64,000 nt of DNA from Verticillium longisporum. Lineage: Eukaryota > Ascomycota > Sordariomycetes > Glomerellales > Plectosphaerellaceae. A program made the position numbers and the translations under genes. A model generated the notes under the pieces. That model had not been told where the DNA came from and did no database searches. It saw only the letters and a program-made list of their open reading frames with translations. The stretch covers positions 1,798,001-1,862,000 of the forward strand of contig JAETXT010000009.1 of NCBI GenBank assembly GCA_019188255.1, given 5' to 3'. This document shows, in pieces, positions 1 through 11,000 of this stretch (its first letter is position 1; each line of letters begins with the position of its first letter).

Positions 1-831
1 CTTACCCGAACGAGGGCTGCGGCGGACGCCCGGGAAGGAAGGGGGGCCGGCTCACGGGGCCCGCTGTTGGAGAAAGGGGGCTGTCCTGACAGAGGACAGC
101 TGCATATGGCGACGGCGTTTTCTAGGAAGAACATGTACAATTATTGCGGCTAGCTGACCGAGAAGAGCAAGCACACGGATTCACCCAAGTCGCGGATGCA
201 ACGTGACTGGCGGGATGGCCATGTTGAACGCTTTCCCCGGCTGATTTCTTCATAGTAATCAACGAGCCCCTCAAGCAAGCACATTTTTCTCATGTAAGGA
301 CAAATGAGCTGATCACGTACATGTCACGGTGCTAACGAATTGAGTTTCAACAGATCTTGTCGTATCTTCATCTGCCGTTCTACGTACTCATTCATGCAAT
401 TTGCGGCCGGAGCCCCATCATATGCCTAACTCCTAGATAATTCCTTGCGTGAGAAAAATGACTCGGGAAGAAGCAATCTCAAATCACCCTACAGAGAAAG
501 GATATCTCGACTCGAGCCCTCCCTGGACCTCAGTCGCTTCAGCATGGGACTTGGAGGTGAACACGTCGTGCTCGACGCTTGATCAGCTCAAAAGAGGCGC
601 CATCAGAAAGAAAGTCGCAACCCAGAGAAACGCAACGGAACGCCATACCCGATGCACGCAACGCGGCAAGGCAAGAAAGAAGAAAAAATCCAACCCGAAT
701 TTTCGGCCCTCAGATCCATGCAGGAAAAAGCCATAAGTCATGTTCAGCGTTTCTGGCATCAGGCATACCGTATGGACACTAAAAGGCTTCAAGTGTCTCA
801 AGCACGCAACTCACACACACATACGATTCAC
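1..831. other. Intergenic, no gene supported
   Basis: Short open frames exist on both strands, but none has splice-consistent extension, recognisable domains or conserved-looking composition. The right edge is the 3' flank of the minus-strand gene ending at 832. Confidence 0.5.
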
Positions 832-1816
832 TCACAGCAGCCGTCCCGCGAGACGGCGGGCCGGCTTGCGCCGCTGCACAGGCTCCGGAGAACGACGGGT
901 GCGGGGCAGGCTGCGGTCACGTTCCTCGATATCACCCATTTGCGCTGCAAGCCACCATGTTAGTCAGAATTCTTTTTCCGCCACAGCCTTTAAAGAAAAA
1001 AGCAAAAGCTTACCGAGGGAGAAGTTCCACTGCCTGTCCTCCGCGACAAGGATGTCGTTGCCTCTTTCGCGTGCCAGCCTCTTGCGCTTTGCCTCGGCGG
1101 CAGCAACCTCGCCGACAAGGTGTGGGTCTTCGAGGTGGCGACGCATGCTAAAGGATGAAGATGGGGACGAAGCAGAAGCGGAAGAGGACGCGGGACCGGG
1201 CGCAGGCAACGAGGACGACGAAGAAGAGGGCATCGAAGGGGCAAAGTCCTCATCCTCGAGCACGCGATCGAGAAGCATTGCACGGCGGATGGAGGCGACA
1301 GAGTCATTGTTGCCCGAGTTGGCGCGGCGGCGGGCGACGTTGAGGTAACAGGGGTTTGCGCGGACGGTTGACCAGGTGGGAATTTGGAACTGGCTGAGGC
1401 GCGGGGCGGAGGCTCCCAGAGGCGGAATGGGGGGCAGACCGGTGGTTTGCCGGGGGGTCTCGCGCGGGTTGATGATATCCGGGATGAGGCTTCTCGACTG
1501 AGGCTGGGCCGTGTTGGTGCTGTGCAGGGTGGTTGTCGTACCCGGCGGGGTAAAAGGAGGGATCGCTGCAGGGAAAGGAGCGACCGAGTGGTAGGAGGGA
1601 GCTTCGGAGACTGCAAAGATTGTGTCATGAGCTTGGGACTGTCGCAAGGACTCAAGGTATTCAGGCCAGGATGCACTGGCTAGAGGAGCGCAACTCACTG
1701 TATGATGGAGCGGCCGAGCGAATAGAAGCCGTCTCGAAGTCCTCGGCCGTCAAAGCATCTGCGCGCGTGGGGAAGAAATGGCGGCTGTCCAGCGAGGCAG
1801 CCATAGTTGCGGTCAT
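832..1816 (-). CDS. Conserved fungal protein of unknown function, 3 exons
   Basis: Spliced on the minus strand as 1816-1699, 1610-1014 and 944-832, giving 275 aa. Introns are 88 and 69 nt with GTGAGT...CAG and GTAAGC...CAG ends, and the three exon phases (1, 1, 0) fit exactly. The first join produces the run SAAPSYISEAPSYHSV, a style of low-complexity repeat common in fungal regulatory proteins; the join removes two stops. The middle is Pro/Ser-rich, followed by a Ser/acidic stretch, then a basic helical segment (AAEAKRKRLARERG) and a short Arg-rich C-terminus. No catalytic motif, signal peptide or membrane segment is visible. It is mostly predicted disordered by composition. I do not recognise a named domain. 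The start at 1816 is the first ATG of the open exon; an in-frame ATG four codons later is also possible. Confidence 0.65.
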
Positions 1817-2766
1817 GGTGTCAGAAAGCTGTCCAGCAGCTGCGTTTCATTCGTGACAACTTGTTCGAGTGCTGCGGCTAAAGGGTTCGCTCGCAGGCTC
1901 GGGCAGGTCGAGTGAGAAAGATTGCGGCGAGCGTAGGATATACCGCCCGGACTAGTTCTGTTATCGACGTTCCAGTGCCTGCCAGCCTCGACGGCTTGAA
2001 GAGGGAGGACAGGTGATCGTCTGCGTGAGACGGGTGTGGTGGCAGAGGTGTCGTGTGCTGAGACAATCGCGACTTCTATTAAGAGGAAGGGGGTTAGCAG
2101 ACCTACGCAGGGATCGGCGCGATTAAGGCAAGCCCGACCGTCTCCTGGTCACTGCTGGCTGCATGATCCAGCCGAGCGGCCGACAGCCTACTCTACTCTG
2201 GGCTGGCAGCAGGTCAAGCCGAAGGGGCAGGATGGTGGGTGGAATGCCCCTTTCAGGGTTGCCCTCCCGCCCCCATCGAGTGTCGACATCTGATGTGATG
2301 GTGGTGCGGGGCCACGTGAGAGGGGTCTGCAGCTCACCTTTTGAGGTCAATGGGCAGGGGGGCAGATGGTGGTCGGGCTGGCTTGCGTAGATTTGCGTGT
2401 TCCAGCTATGTCCGGAAGAAGTCTGGCGTCCAGGAAGAGGGCTGGAACGCACATGAATTGTACGAATATGTACGTGGGTGTGAGGAACAGGGACAGTAAG
2501 GCGGGAAGGTGGGAGAGGGGGGGGGATTAAATTGTCACGATAGCGGCCTATTTCTCTCCTTATAGATCGGATCGCCGGCGCAAGCAGGCAGAAGGGGCGG
2601 GCCAGAACAGACAAGAGTGACAGGGTGACAGACAGCGAACAAGGTGCGCCGAGGAGCCGGCCTTGGGGCACTGGCGCGTCGTTCGGCGGAGACCTCTAGG
2701 AGATGTGACGTTTTGTCCGCTACTGGCCGTGTTCCTGGCGCGAGACACAAGACACGTCCAGCCTCG

Positions 2767-2816
2767 ACCAAGACCACCCAAGACCAAGCAAGACCAAGAC
2801 CAAGACCAAGACCAAG
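2767..2816. repeat. AAGACC hexamer tandem repeat
   Basis: Imperfect then perfect repeats of AAGACC (about eight units, the last four uninterrupted). It encodes nothing convincing in any frame. Confidence 0.85.
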
Positions 2817-2911
2817 CTGCGGCCCAGCCAGGCGAGGAAAGGTGACCGACACGGCTGGCCAAAAAGGCTGGGTCGGCGGGGATAAACCCGACACAGTTGG
2901 GCGGATAGAAA

Positions 2912-2947
2912 GCGGGTGCCAGTGCGGGTGCCAGTGCGGGTGCCAGT
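2912..2947. repeat. 12-bp tandem repeat, three perfect copies
   Basis: The unit GCGGGTGCCAGT occurs three times head to tail, followed by a degenerate fourth start. Confidence 0.9.
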
Positions 2948-5370
2948 GCAGGTCCTTTTTTTGTTTGGGGGTGTTCCTGGTTTATCCACAGGGAGGAGCC
3001 GAGTGGGTAAGACAAGCAGGACAAGCAGCAAGACAAGGTCAAAGACAACGGCGGCAGGTTGGCATGTATGTGTTGCGTGTTGCTTGTTGCTGTAGGCCCC
3101 TGTTGCCAAGGTAATTTCGACGGCGGATAGGACCCATGGGAGAGGTGCGAATATCGGTAGCTGAGAGAGAGGGAAAGACCGAAGATGACAGAGAGAGACA
3201 CAGAGAGAGCAAAGTCGCAGGTGGTACGAGGTGGTCATACATTGATGCCGAGAGCCGGGGCACTATACAATTCCAATCCCGCAGGCGGTCGGTCAATAGG
3301 TAGCACCTACCTTGGTAGGTACCTAAAGGTAAGGTAGGCAATGACCCAGGTTAGCACCTCGGAGGAAGGTAGGTAGAGGCAACTTGTGAGGAGAGTGGAC
3401 GCCGTCACCGCGGGGTCATGGACTTGCGCGGTCGTGTGGTCGTGTGGTCTGCCAAGGCCAGGAATAAGTAGCTCACACTTGGGCGACTGGTCTTGGTCTG
3501 GTGCTGGCGTCAAGATGGGAAACTTTGGGCCTTGTCGTCACAGCTCGCCGCGTCAACCTACATCCGTTCTTCCCATTCCTTCGATCTCCCCCCCCCAAGC
3601 CTGCCTGCCCTGTAAACAGCCCGTAAAGAGTACCTACCCCGCCGAGCGGGGGACCACACGTGTAGTGGGTCCCATCTGGGTTAGGAGGTCCCTCGATTGG
3701 CCAAAACGCCGATAACGCGTCGCTTGGCGTCGACGCAGGGGGAACACGGGCCTGACGGGGATTTCATACCGAATAACCGGGGCGTTTGGGTCGCGCGACT
3801 GAAGGAAGGTACGTGCACGGGCACTTTAGGTTCCACGTACCACCTACAACCCAGCTGCTTATTTGGCATGGCGCTCGCTCGCAATAGCGTAGCAGGTCAA
3901 GCAGGTGCGGGGTGGTCGTACTTGCTGCAAGCGTGTGGTGCTCGGCGGCGCAGCAGATGCTCCTCGAGTGGATAATATGCCTCCCCCATCGGGATCTTAC
4001 GGCTGCCCCGCCACACCTCCCACGCGCCTGGCCGCAGGTGCTACTGACGGACAGTAGCCGGCTTCACAATAAGAGCAAGGTACCAGGGAAGGAGGCAGCC
4101 TGCGTCACCCATGAAAGAAGAGGAGCGGCGAGTGAGGCAGGCAAGTTGTGCAATGCCAGCACGGGTGATGCCATGCATTGGCCTACCTAGGCAGGTACCT
4201 CGAGGAAGGCAGGTATCTGTACTGTTGCTCGTGCGTTTCGTACAAAGCCTGTTTTCGCATTTTAGTTCGTGGCTCAAAGGTTGGCAGGGCGAGGCAAGCG
4301 TCAAAATTAAGGACTTCAAAGCGCCTTTGTTAGACAAGATGGGTGAGGTGGGTAGAATCTTCACATGACAGTACCGACGGGCATGCGGTGCATCCAATAC
4401 ACGCAGCCATCGAGGAGGTAGTCGTGGTTCCTCGCCAAGACTATCATCAGCCACACCCCATCCCATCCCATCCTGCCTGGTGGTGGTGGGAGGACATTTC
4501 ATTCCAGGGCGTCTGCCAGCTGTTCTTGCTGAAAGGAAAAGTCAACTGCTGTCTCGTTTAGGCCCTCATTCAGGACCTAGCATGCAGGGCCGCCTTGCCA
4601 CAGACAGACACTGCAGCACGCATGCAATGCAGGTCGTAGCTACACACTCTTGCGGTGAAGCAGACCAAACGTACATTATTGTATCACAAAGCACGACACT
4701 GCCCAAGGTTAATGTCTCATGGCTCCATGAAAAGCGACTCTTCTGCGACGCAAAAGGACGTTGCCCGAACCGACATGACGAGGCTACGAGCCTGTCCATT
4801 CCCTCCATCAACACTCTTCCTCAAACTCACGAGTCTTGGATCTTTTGGGGTGAGTGGAACCTCTCCTCGTCAGCCCAATGTGGCGTCAGTGGAAGCAGGT
4901 CCGTCCAGTCAACGGTCCAGCCCTGCGAGGTATCCCTGCATGGGTCGGGTGATCCATAGACTCATCTGGTGACAGATGCAACCATCCCCTCCCATTTCCC
5001 TTTCCCCTCACTGACAGCACGTCGGGCGCGATATCACCATGTCATCGGTCTCCATGTCCCCCCCACCAAGGCGATCAGGCCCCTCTCCCTGTCCCCGTAC
5101 CGCCACAAGCCAAGTACGGAAAAATAAGGAGGGCCCCTCCCGCAAGAGCCGCACACGCAGCATCTTGTTGATCTGCTTCCTTGATTTCTGCAATACGTCG
5201 TAATGTTGCTGATCGTCGATCACCCCTGAATCTCCCTAATCCCTGTTGCGTTGCTAGGTATGTTTATGCGAGGACTTCACTCGACGGGCTTTGTGACTTC
5301 CCATTGCATGATCGATTCTTCTTGTCATTTCTGGGTGACGGTTGGTATTCTACAGAAACCCAAAGCACTG

Positions 5371-7195
5371 TTACACGTCCTTCTTGCCGACAGTGCCCCC
5401 CTTTCTCAGCCCCAATTTGACAATGATCACAACGGCAACCGTGCCCGCGAACATGGTCCAGAACGCCGCACGATATCCTGCCATTAGCCGTTCTTCTCGG
5501 TTCTCGATCCCCGAGTGCTCAGATACTGATGCTGCAATGGCCGCCGTAGCCGCGAGGCCGACTGAATTGCCAAACTGGGCGACCTCGTTGAAAACGCCCC
5601 CCGCCAGCGACTGAAGATCTGCCGGGAAGGCATCCGAGATGACGAGGTTCGACACGGTGAAAAAGACTGCACACTGGGTGAGCATACGTCTCGACCCATG
5701 CGGGCCTCCTCGAGGGAAAGTGAAACTTACCATCAGGGTTGATCGGGGAAAGCACCAGGGCCCAGAAAGGCGCGTGCCAGTAGTATGAATCAATGGGCAC
5801 CGTCGCCATGAGGACCGGCGCCGCAACGGTGATGATGCCTGACACGACGGCTAGCGTCTGCACCTTGACCCGCGAGATGAGGTACGCCGTGGCGATGTTG
5901 GTGAGCACGCCCGCGACGACGTGCGGTAGGAACTGCAGCGAGCTTGTCATGGCGGACGTCCCTTGTACCTCTTGGAAGCTGGCGTCTCGTCAGCGGCGGT
6001 CAATGGGCCAGACGAGGCCACGCCATGATACATATACATACTAGAGGGTCGTGAAATACTGGATCCCGTTGAGGGCCGCCCAGCAGAAAAACACTGACAG
6101 GCAAACCGAGGTAAAGGCCGCGTTTCGCCAAGGCCGGTTGGGAAGCAGTGCCGGCCGGCCATTCCGCGTCTGAAACGCCATCCAGGCCGGGAAGCTCGCC
6201 AGCAGAAAGACGGATATGGAAAGCAGCGCAATATTGGGCGCATCGCTGAGCATCCTGTAGGAGGAAGACGTCATGGCCAGGACGTAGAGGAGGAGCACGA
6301 GGGCGACGCTCATGATGAGAGCGCCCACCCAATCAATATCCTCGACGAGGCGTCGCGTCCACCTCTTCTCCGACGCCTGACGAACCGACGGCAGCGACCA
6401 GATCGAGGCTAGCGACAGGCAGAGGTTGATGCCGGCCATCATGTGGTAGGCCCAGCGCCAGCCGATCGTGTCCGTGAAGATGCCGCCCAGCACGAGGCCC
6501 AGCGCGTAGCCCAGTGGCTGGCCCATGCCGTTCATGGCGAAGGCGACGTTGCGCCATGTCCCGCGGGGGAACGTGTTGGTGATGAGACTGACCGCCGTCG
6601 GCAGGCAGATGGAGATGGCGACGCCCAGCATGGTCCGGAACAGGATAAGCTGCAGTCCCGTCTGCGCGAGGCCGACGGCGACGGTGAAGACGATGAACAA
6701 GAAGCTGCCCGTGACCCACATCTGCTTCGGCCCCACCACGTCGGCGATGGCCCCGAAAATGAGCAGCAGGCAACCGGCGGCGAGGGCGTAGACGGCTGCC
6801 GGCCACAGGATCAGCGCCTCCGAGAGGCCCACGTCACGAGAGATACGAGGCAGGGCCGCTGTCAGGATGCCGGACCCCATTGTGTTGAGGAAGCTCACGC
6901 CGGCGAGTGTGACGATTACGGTGATGCCTTTCGCCTTGGAGATTTGGAGCTTGGTGGTGACCGGCACAGGGCCTGGAGGCGCGGGATCTCGCGAGGGCGA
7001 TTGGGTAGATTCGTTCGCTAACAGGCCAGAAGCTGCGGGTGTGACATCGTCGGGATGAAATGTCTTTGCAGCGCCAACGGGTCGTGGTGCGGATATCGGT
7101 TGGAGTTCGATGGCGGGGCTCACTTGGAAAGCAGCAGCCTGCAGAGCCATGTTCGCAGGATCCGAAGGAGGGCTTTTCGAGTCCATCGTGCTCAA
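5371..7195 (-). CDS. MFS multidrug-type exporter (DHA2-like, about 14 TM)
   Basis: Three exons on the minus strand: 7195-6042, 5978-5731 and 5666-5371, giving 565 aa; introns are 63 and 64 nt and phases fit (2, then 1). The N-terminal ~85 residues are hydrophilic. The first hydrophobic helix follows TVIVTLAGVSFLNTMGSG, and the loop between helices 2 and 3 carries the MFS motif A (GAIADVVGPKQMWVTG). Helix 5 has an antiporter-type motif C region (GQPLGYALGLVLGG). Length and helix count match the 14-helix drug:proton antiporter family, related in style to fungal aminotriazole/fungicide efflux proteins. It should sit in the plasma membrane and export a small hydrophobic compound by proton exchange; the substrate cannot be told. 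It is divergent from the ATR-like gene, with 878 bp between starts. No biosynthetic gene adjoins it, so it does not look like a cluster transporter. Confidence 0.88.
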
Positions 7196-8073
7196 ACTTG
7201 ATGCAAAGCTGGGAATGTTAAGCTTCGATGTGCTTCACCAGTCTGAGGAGTGCGGACCTGCCTTAAATACCTAGGTACCTTTCATGGTCACTTTCCATAT
7301 GTTTTATTAATCACCGTACTTGGCAGGTTGAAGGAATCTTTTGCCATTCGCACGCCAAGGGCGCGGCCAGCATCATGCGTCGCGTTCCTCAATCTCGACA
7401 AGAGTATTCATGACGATGCATTTGGTCGATAGCAACAGCGGTAGTCATGAACAGGGCAGATGAAGGATTGGTCATGGCGAACAGGGCAGCGGAAGGATTA
7501 GCAACAATCACAGACAAGGGCGCCAGGGCGTCGATGACATGCCCCACTGTCAGCTTGTGACGACATGAGCCTTGCCGCTGCAACATGTCCGGTAGAGTAT
7601 CATGACGCTCCGACTTTACCAGCAAGTGAAAGCGGTCTGAGATTAAAGTAGTAGTGGCTGGACTGAATACATTTTGTGGCATGACAACTTTCTCGCTGGC
7701 TAGCTACTGTGGTATCAGCTTGTCAGCGCCTCACCTACAGTCAGCCGTTGTGTGAATATGGCGAGTCTATCATGCCAGACTACAGGATGATGGTTTGCGC
7801 CAACAACACTGCACTTCTTGAGAGTGTGCGGCCATTCTGATCGAAGCAGCGCTCTGAGAGGTGTCATTAACCTAAGCTATTGAGAATTACGGGACACTTC
7901 GCGCTCCCTGCTCAGAGAAGAAATGGGTTTGGTGTGGCAGCCTGTCGAGGACAAGATGGAGAGAGCTCAAAGGCAAGGACACATCCATGTAAGTGGCCAC
8001 GTGACCTCGTGTCGCGCGTGCTCCTCAGCCGTTCGAACCCCACCATCCCAGCGCGTTCAGTTGGCGATTGGCA
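7196..8073. other. Divergent promoter region
   Basis: This 878-bp gap lies between the start codons of the MFS gene (minus) and the ATR-like gene (plus), so it should contain both promoters. An internal near-duplicate is visible at about 7443-7500 (GAACAGGGCAG...GAAGGATT twice, ~35 bp apart). No coding region is supported. Confidence 0.6.
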
Positions 8074-11000
8074 ATGACTACACCCCAACTTGCGGTTTTG
8101 CTATCCAACGACAGCTTTGTAACGCCCGGCAGAGAACAAGACGATGCCAGAAACGACATGGCGACACGAACTGGCGTGTCTGGCGGCCATGCCCCTCCCT
8201 CCACACTCGCCGCGCAGCTTGTGGAGAACATCTCTGCGTCGACGAAATCGTCCCGATCCGACGACAACAGCGAGCTGAGAAAACTCTCGGCGACGATCCA
8301 GGAAGTCGAAAACAACCCCGGCATCCTCAAGACGTCCGAAGATCAACTGCGACATAATCACCTTCTCACATATGTCTTCATACGAGCAGTCCTCGGCGGC
8401 ATCAAGCTGAACGATCCATTCCTCGACCGCAAACACCTGAAAAGCGAGGTCCTCCAAGCGATCAGCTTCCTGAAGCTCATAATAAAGGAGACACCGGCTG
8501 TCTTGGCGTACAAGACTGCGGAAGCGCCCTTTGAAATGCGCGGCGACGAGCCGCTGTGGATCTGGGTGTTCCCTAAGATTCTGCGTCTGCTTGGTCACAG
8601 CCGCTGCCTCGACCTAACAGCCGACATAGAGACCTTCTTCTATGAGCTGCTTGACATGCTCTCATCCGATAATTCCCTGTGGTGTCTGGTGTCCTCAATT
8701 ACGGTGTATCTTCGAGAGATTGCAAATGGTATGATGAGCGGCAGAAGCCACTTTTCCGATGTTTTGACCGCCACTGACATCCTATAGCGCTTTTGCTGCG
8801 ACTGCGAGACACGAATACGATAATGAACGGACGGGACGAGTCTTTACAGGTCACGCTACCGGAGGATGGGACATTGGAGCTTCTGGTCGGAAGGTCTACC
8901 ATGCATACTATCAAGCAGAGCACCTATACCATCTCGGGCATGGCGGTTGGTCTTCGTCAAGCATCAAGTCTTCTTAAAATTCTTGGCCACCCCCTTGTGT
9001 CGCAGCAGCATGCCATGCTTCCTGACGACTTCTTCGCTGCACACCGTCCATGGCTCGCGGACTCTCTGCTCTCCCTGCGAGCTCTCCAGGAAGGCTGGCA
9101 GCATACTGTGCCCCTCGGACGGTCAGGAGTCCTTCAAAGCACCCTCAATCTGCTTGCGGGGGACTTCAAAGGCACAAAAGCAATTGCGAAACGAAAGGTC
9201 TACACCATCCTGGCGCTCCACTGTGCAGATATCGTCCAAAACTTCTCCGAACTCACGACGAGCGAAGGCGAACAAGCCGCTGCTGCGCAGCAGATCTTCT
9301 GTTACGCGCTACTTCGTCTGTCACATGCGGCTTTGCATGACAGGAGCATCGGTCGCCTCTCCATGGCTAAAATCGTTTTGCCCGCAGAATCCGGTCTTCT
9401 TATCCAAAACCCCTCGTGGGACAAGTCAAGTGACATATGGGTGCGTTAGCAGGTGCCTCGGGTAGCATTGCAAATGCTGACATTCTTATCAGAGATCCAT
9501 TCAGGTTTTGAAGGAAACATCAGGCTCTACACCACCCGACACACTCAGTCCGGATTGTCAATCAGCACTCTTTGCTGATCTGAGCCTGCAACGTCAAGTG
9601 GAACGCTTGGGTCTGAAGACGACGGCCGAGCCCGTTATGGAGCCCGAGCCGAAACGCAGAAAGCTCTCGCAAAACTCATTCGAGTCCACTAAGCTTCCCA
9701 AGCTGGTTGCGCAGATTTACAAGATATTGGGTGCAGACCCGGGGAGCAGCAACTTTTCCCTGAACTGGTCTTTCATGTATATTCGGCACACAAAGAAACG
9801 CATGTCTCTGATGCCAGACGCTGACGACCATATAGGAACGCCTACCCAAAGCTGTCTGAAAATGACCAGTGTACCGTGATTGATTTGCTCTCCCGAACGT
9901 GCTGTCTTGCGGACGAGATCATTCAGGCAGACAGCAAAAAGGCCTCGAACCCACAATGCAGGTATTGTGCGAAAAGCAGCGTTGCTGAACCGCGCAACCC
10001 GCAGACTGATGGAAGGGCCAAGAGTGAGGTCACAAGTATATTCCTGAAACTCATTGCTCATGAATCGTTTCTGTCATCCCGGCGACCCAGGATAGTTGCT
10101 ATGGTGTGCCTCCGACGTTTGATAGTTCATGCCGACGACCAGGCCAGTTTAGACTTGGAGACGTCGGAGCTCGGAAAGTGGTGTCTTCAGTCTCTCCAGA
10201 GCTCTGTTCGTGAGCTTCGAATCGCTGCTGGGTTAGTTCTCTCTTACGTCTGTTGTTTGAGCCAGCTGACATGTATTAGGCGGACCCTTGCGACGTTCGT
10301 GCGGCCACCAACATCCAACAATAGCGACCCATTATACTTGAGTCGTAATCTGAAGACCGCGCTCTCGTTGTTAAAGAACATTTCTGAGCAGGCTGTCACG
10401 GGATTTAGCGAGACAAACATCATGGCTTGGGGCCAGCTTGGAAGGTAAGTCAAGTCAATCGTCCGCATCGTGAAAGGTCTCTCACATGTCTAGGCACGTG
10501 TCTGGGAACGAGCTGAACCTGGTTCTGCTTCAACTACTCAAGTATCTTGGAGGCAACAACAGTCTGATAGCATCTTGTGCTTTCAACGAGGTATGCATTT
10601 CCGTCCAATTCTGCGTCTGGCTTTAACCAGGAGCATAGGTCCTCAGCATCGCTACCAGCCGGCAAGTATCTTGCTCGCAGCTATTCGAGCCTTTCTGGGG
10701 CAACTTGGCTTTTTTTGCGATCAAGGACATGGTGGCTAGGCCACAAATAAGTCGAGCTATTGCCGAGTTGCTGCAAATTTCTGTCAATCAGCTGCTCATA
10801 CTCATCCAGCGTTTTGCGTTGCCCTGGCTTGTGCTTCTTAAAAAGCGCGATGTTGTGCAGAAAATCACCGAAGCCCGTCGAGAGCAGGATACGTACTTTT
10901 GCCTCATGGAGAGCTCCAATAATGGCCCCATTATGGCCCTCCTATTGATTCAGGACGCTCCCGATCCTGAAGAGTTCATCATGTCGAGGTTGCGTGAATT

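Larger units (their letters stand above)
1817..5370. other. Long intergenic region (3.5 kb) without a supported gene
   Basis: This separates the unknown gene at 832-1816 from the MFS gene whose 3' end is at 5371. Open frames here lack start/splice logic and overlap simple repeats. It holds two tandem repeats (2767-2816 and 2912-2947) and many scattered AGGTAGGTACCT-like motifs (for example near 3300-3370, 4185-4215). The same motif recurs near 7265 and 16245-16275 and, as the reverse complement, near 61285, so it seems to be a dispersed intergenic word of this genome. Long leaders or non-coding RNAs cannot be excluded. Confidence 0.5.

Noticed and set aside
964..1698. The long minus-strand frame taken as a single-exon gene
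   Set aside because: It starts and ends in intron sequence; the spliced three-exon model gives coherent protein and phases.
2535..3341. Several overlapping long frames on both strands
   Set aside because: They are produced by the AAGACC and 12-bp tandem repeats and CT-rich tracts; no start/splice logic and no domain.
5371..7195. Secondary-metabolite or resistance cluster around the MFS exporter
   Set aside because: Neighbours are an unknown protein 3.5 kb away and a checkpoint kinase; no biosynthetic enzyme or cluster-type regulator is present.
10232..10279. Continuous reading through 10232-10279 in the ATR gene
   Set aside because: The frame stays open because the 48-nt intron is a multiple of three, but it has GTTAGT...TTAG ends, and removing it joins the flanking protein naturally.
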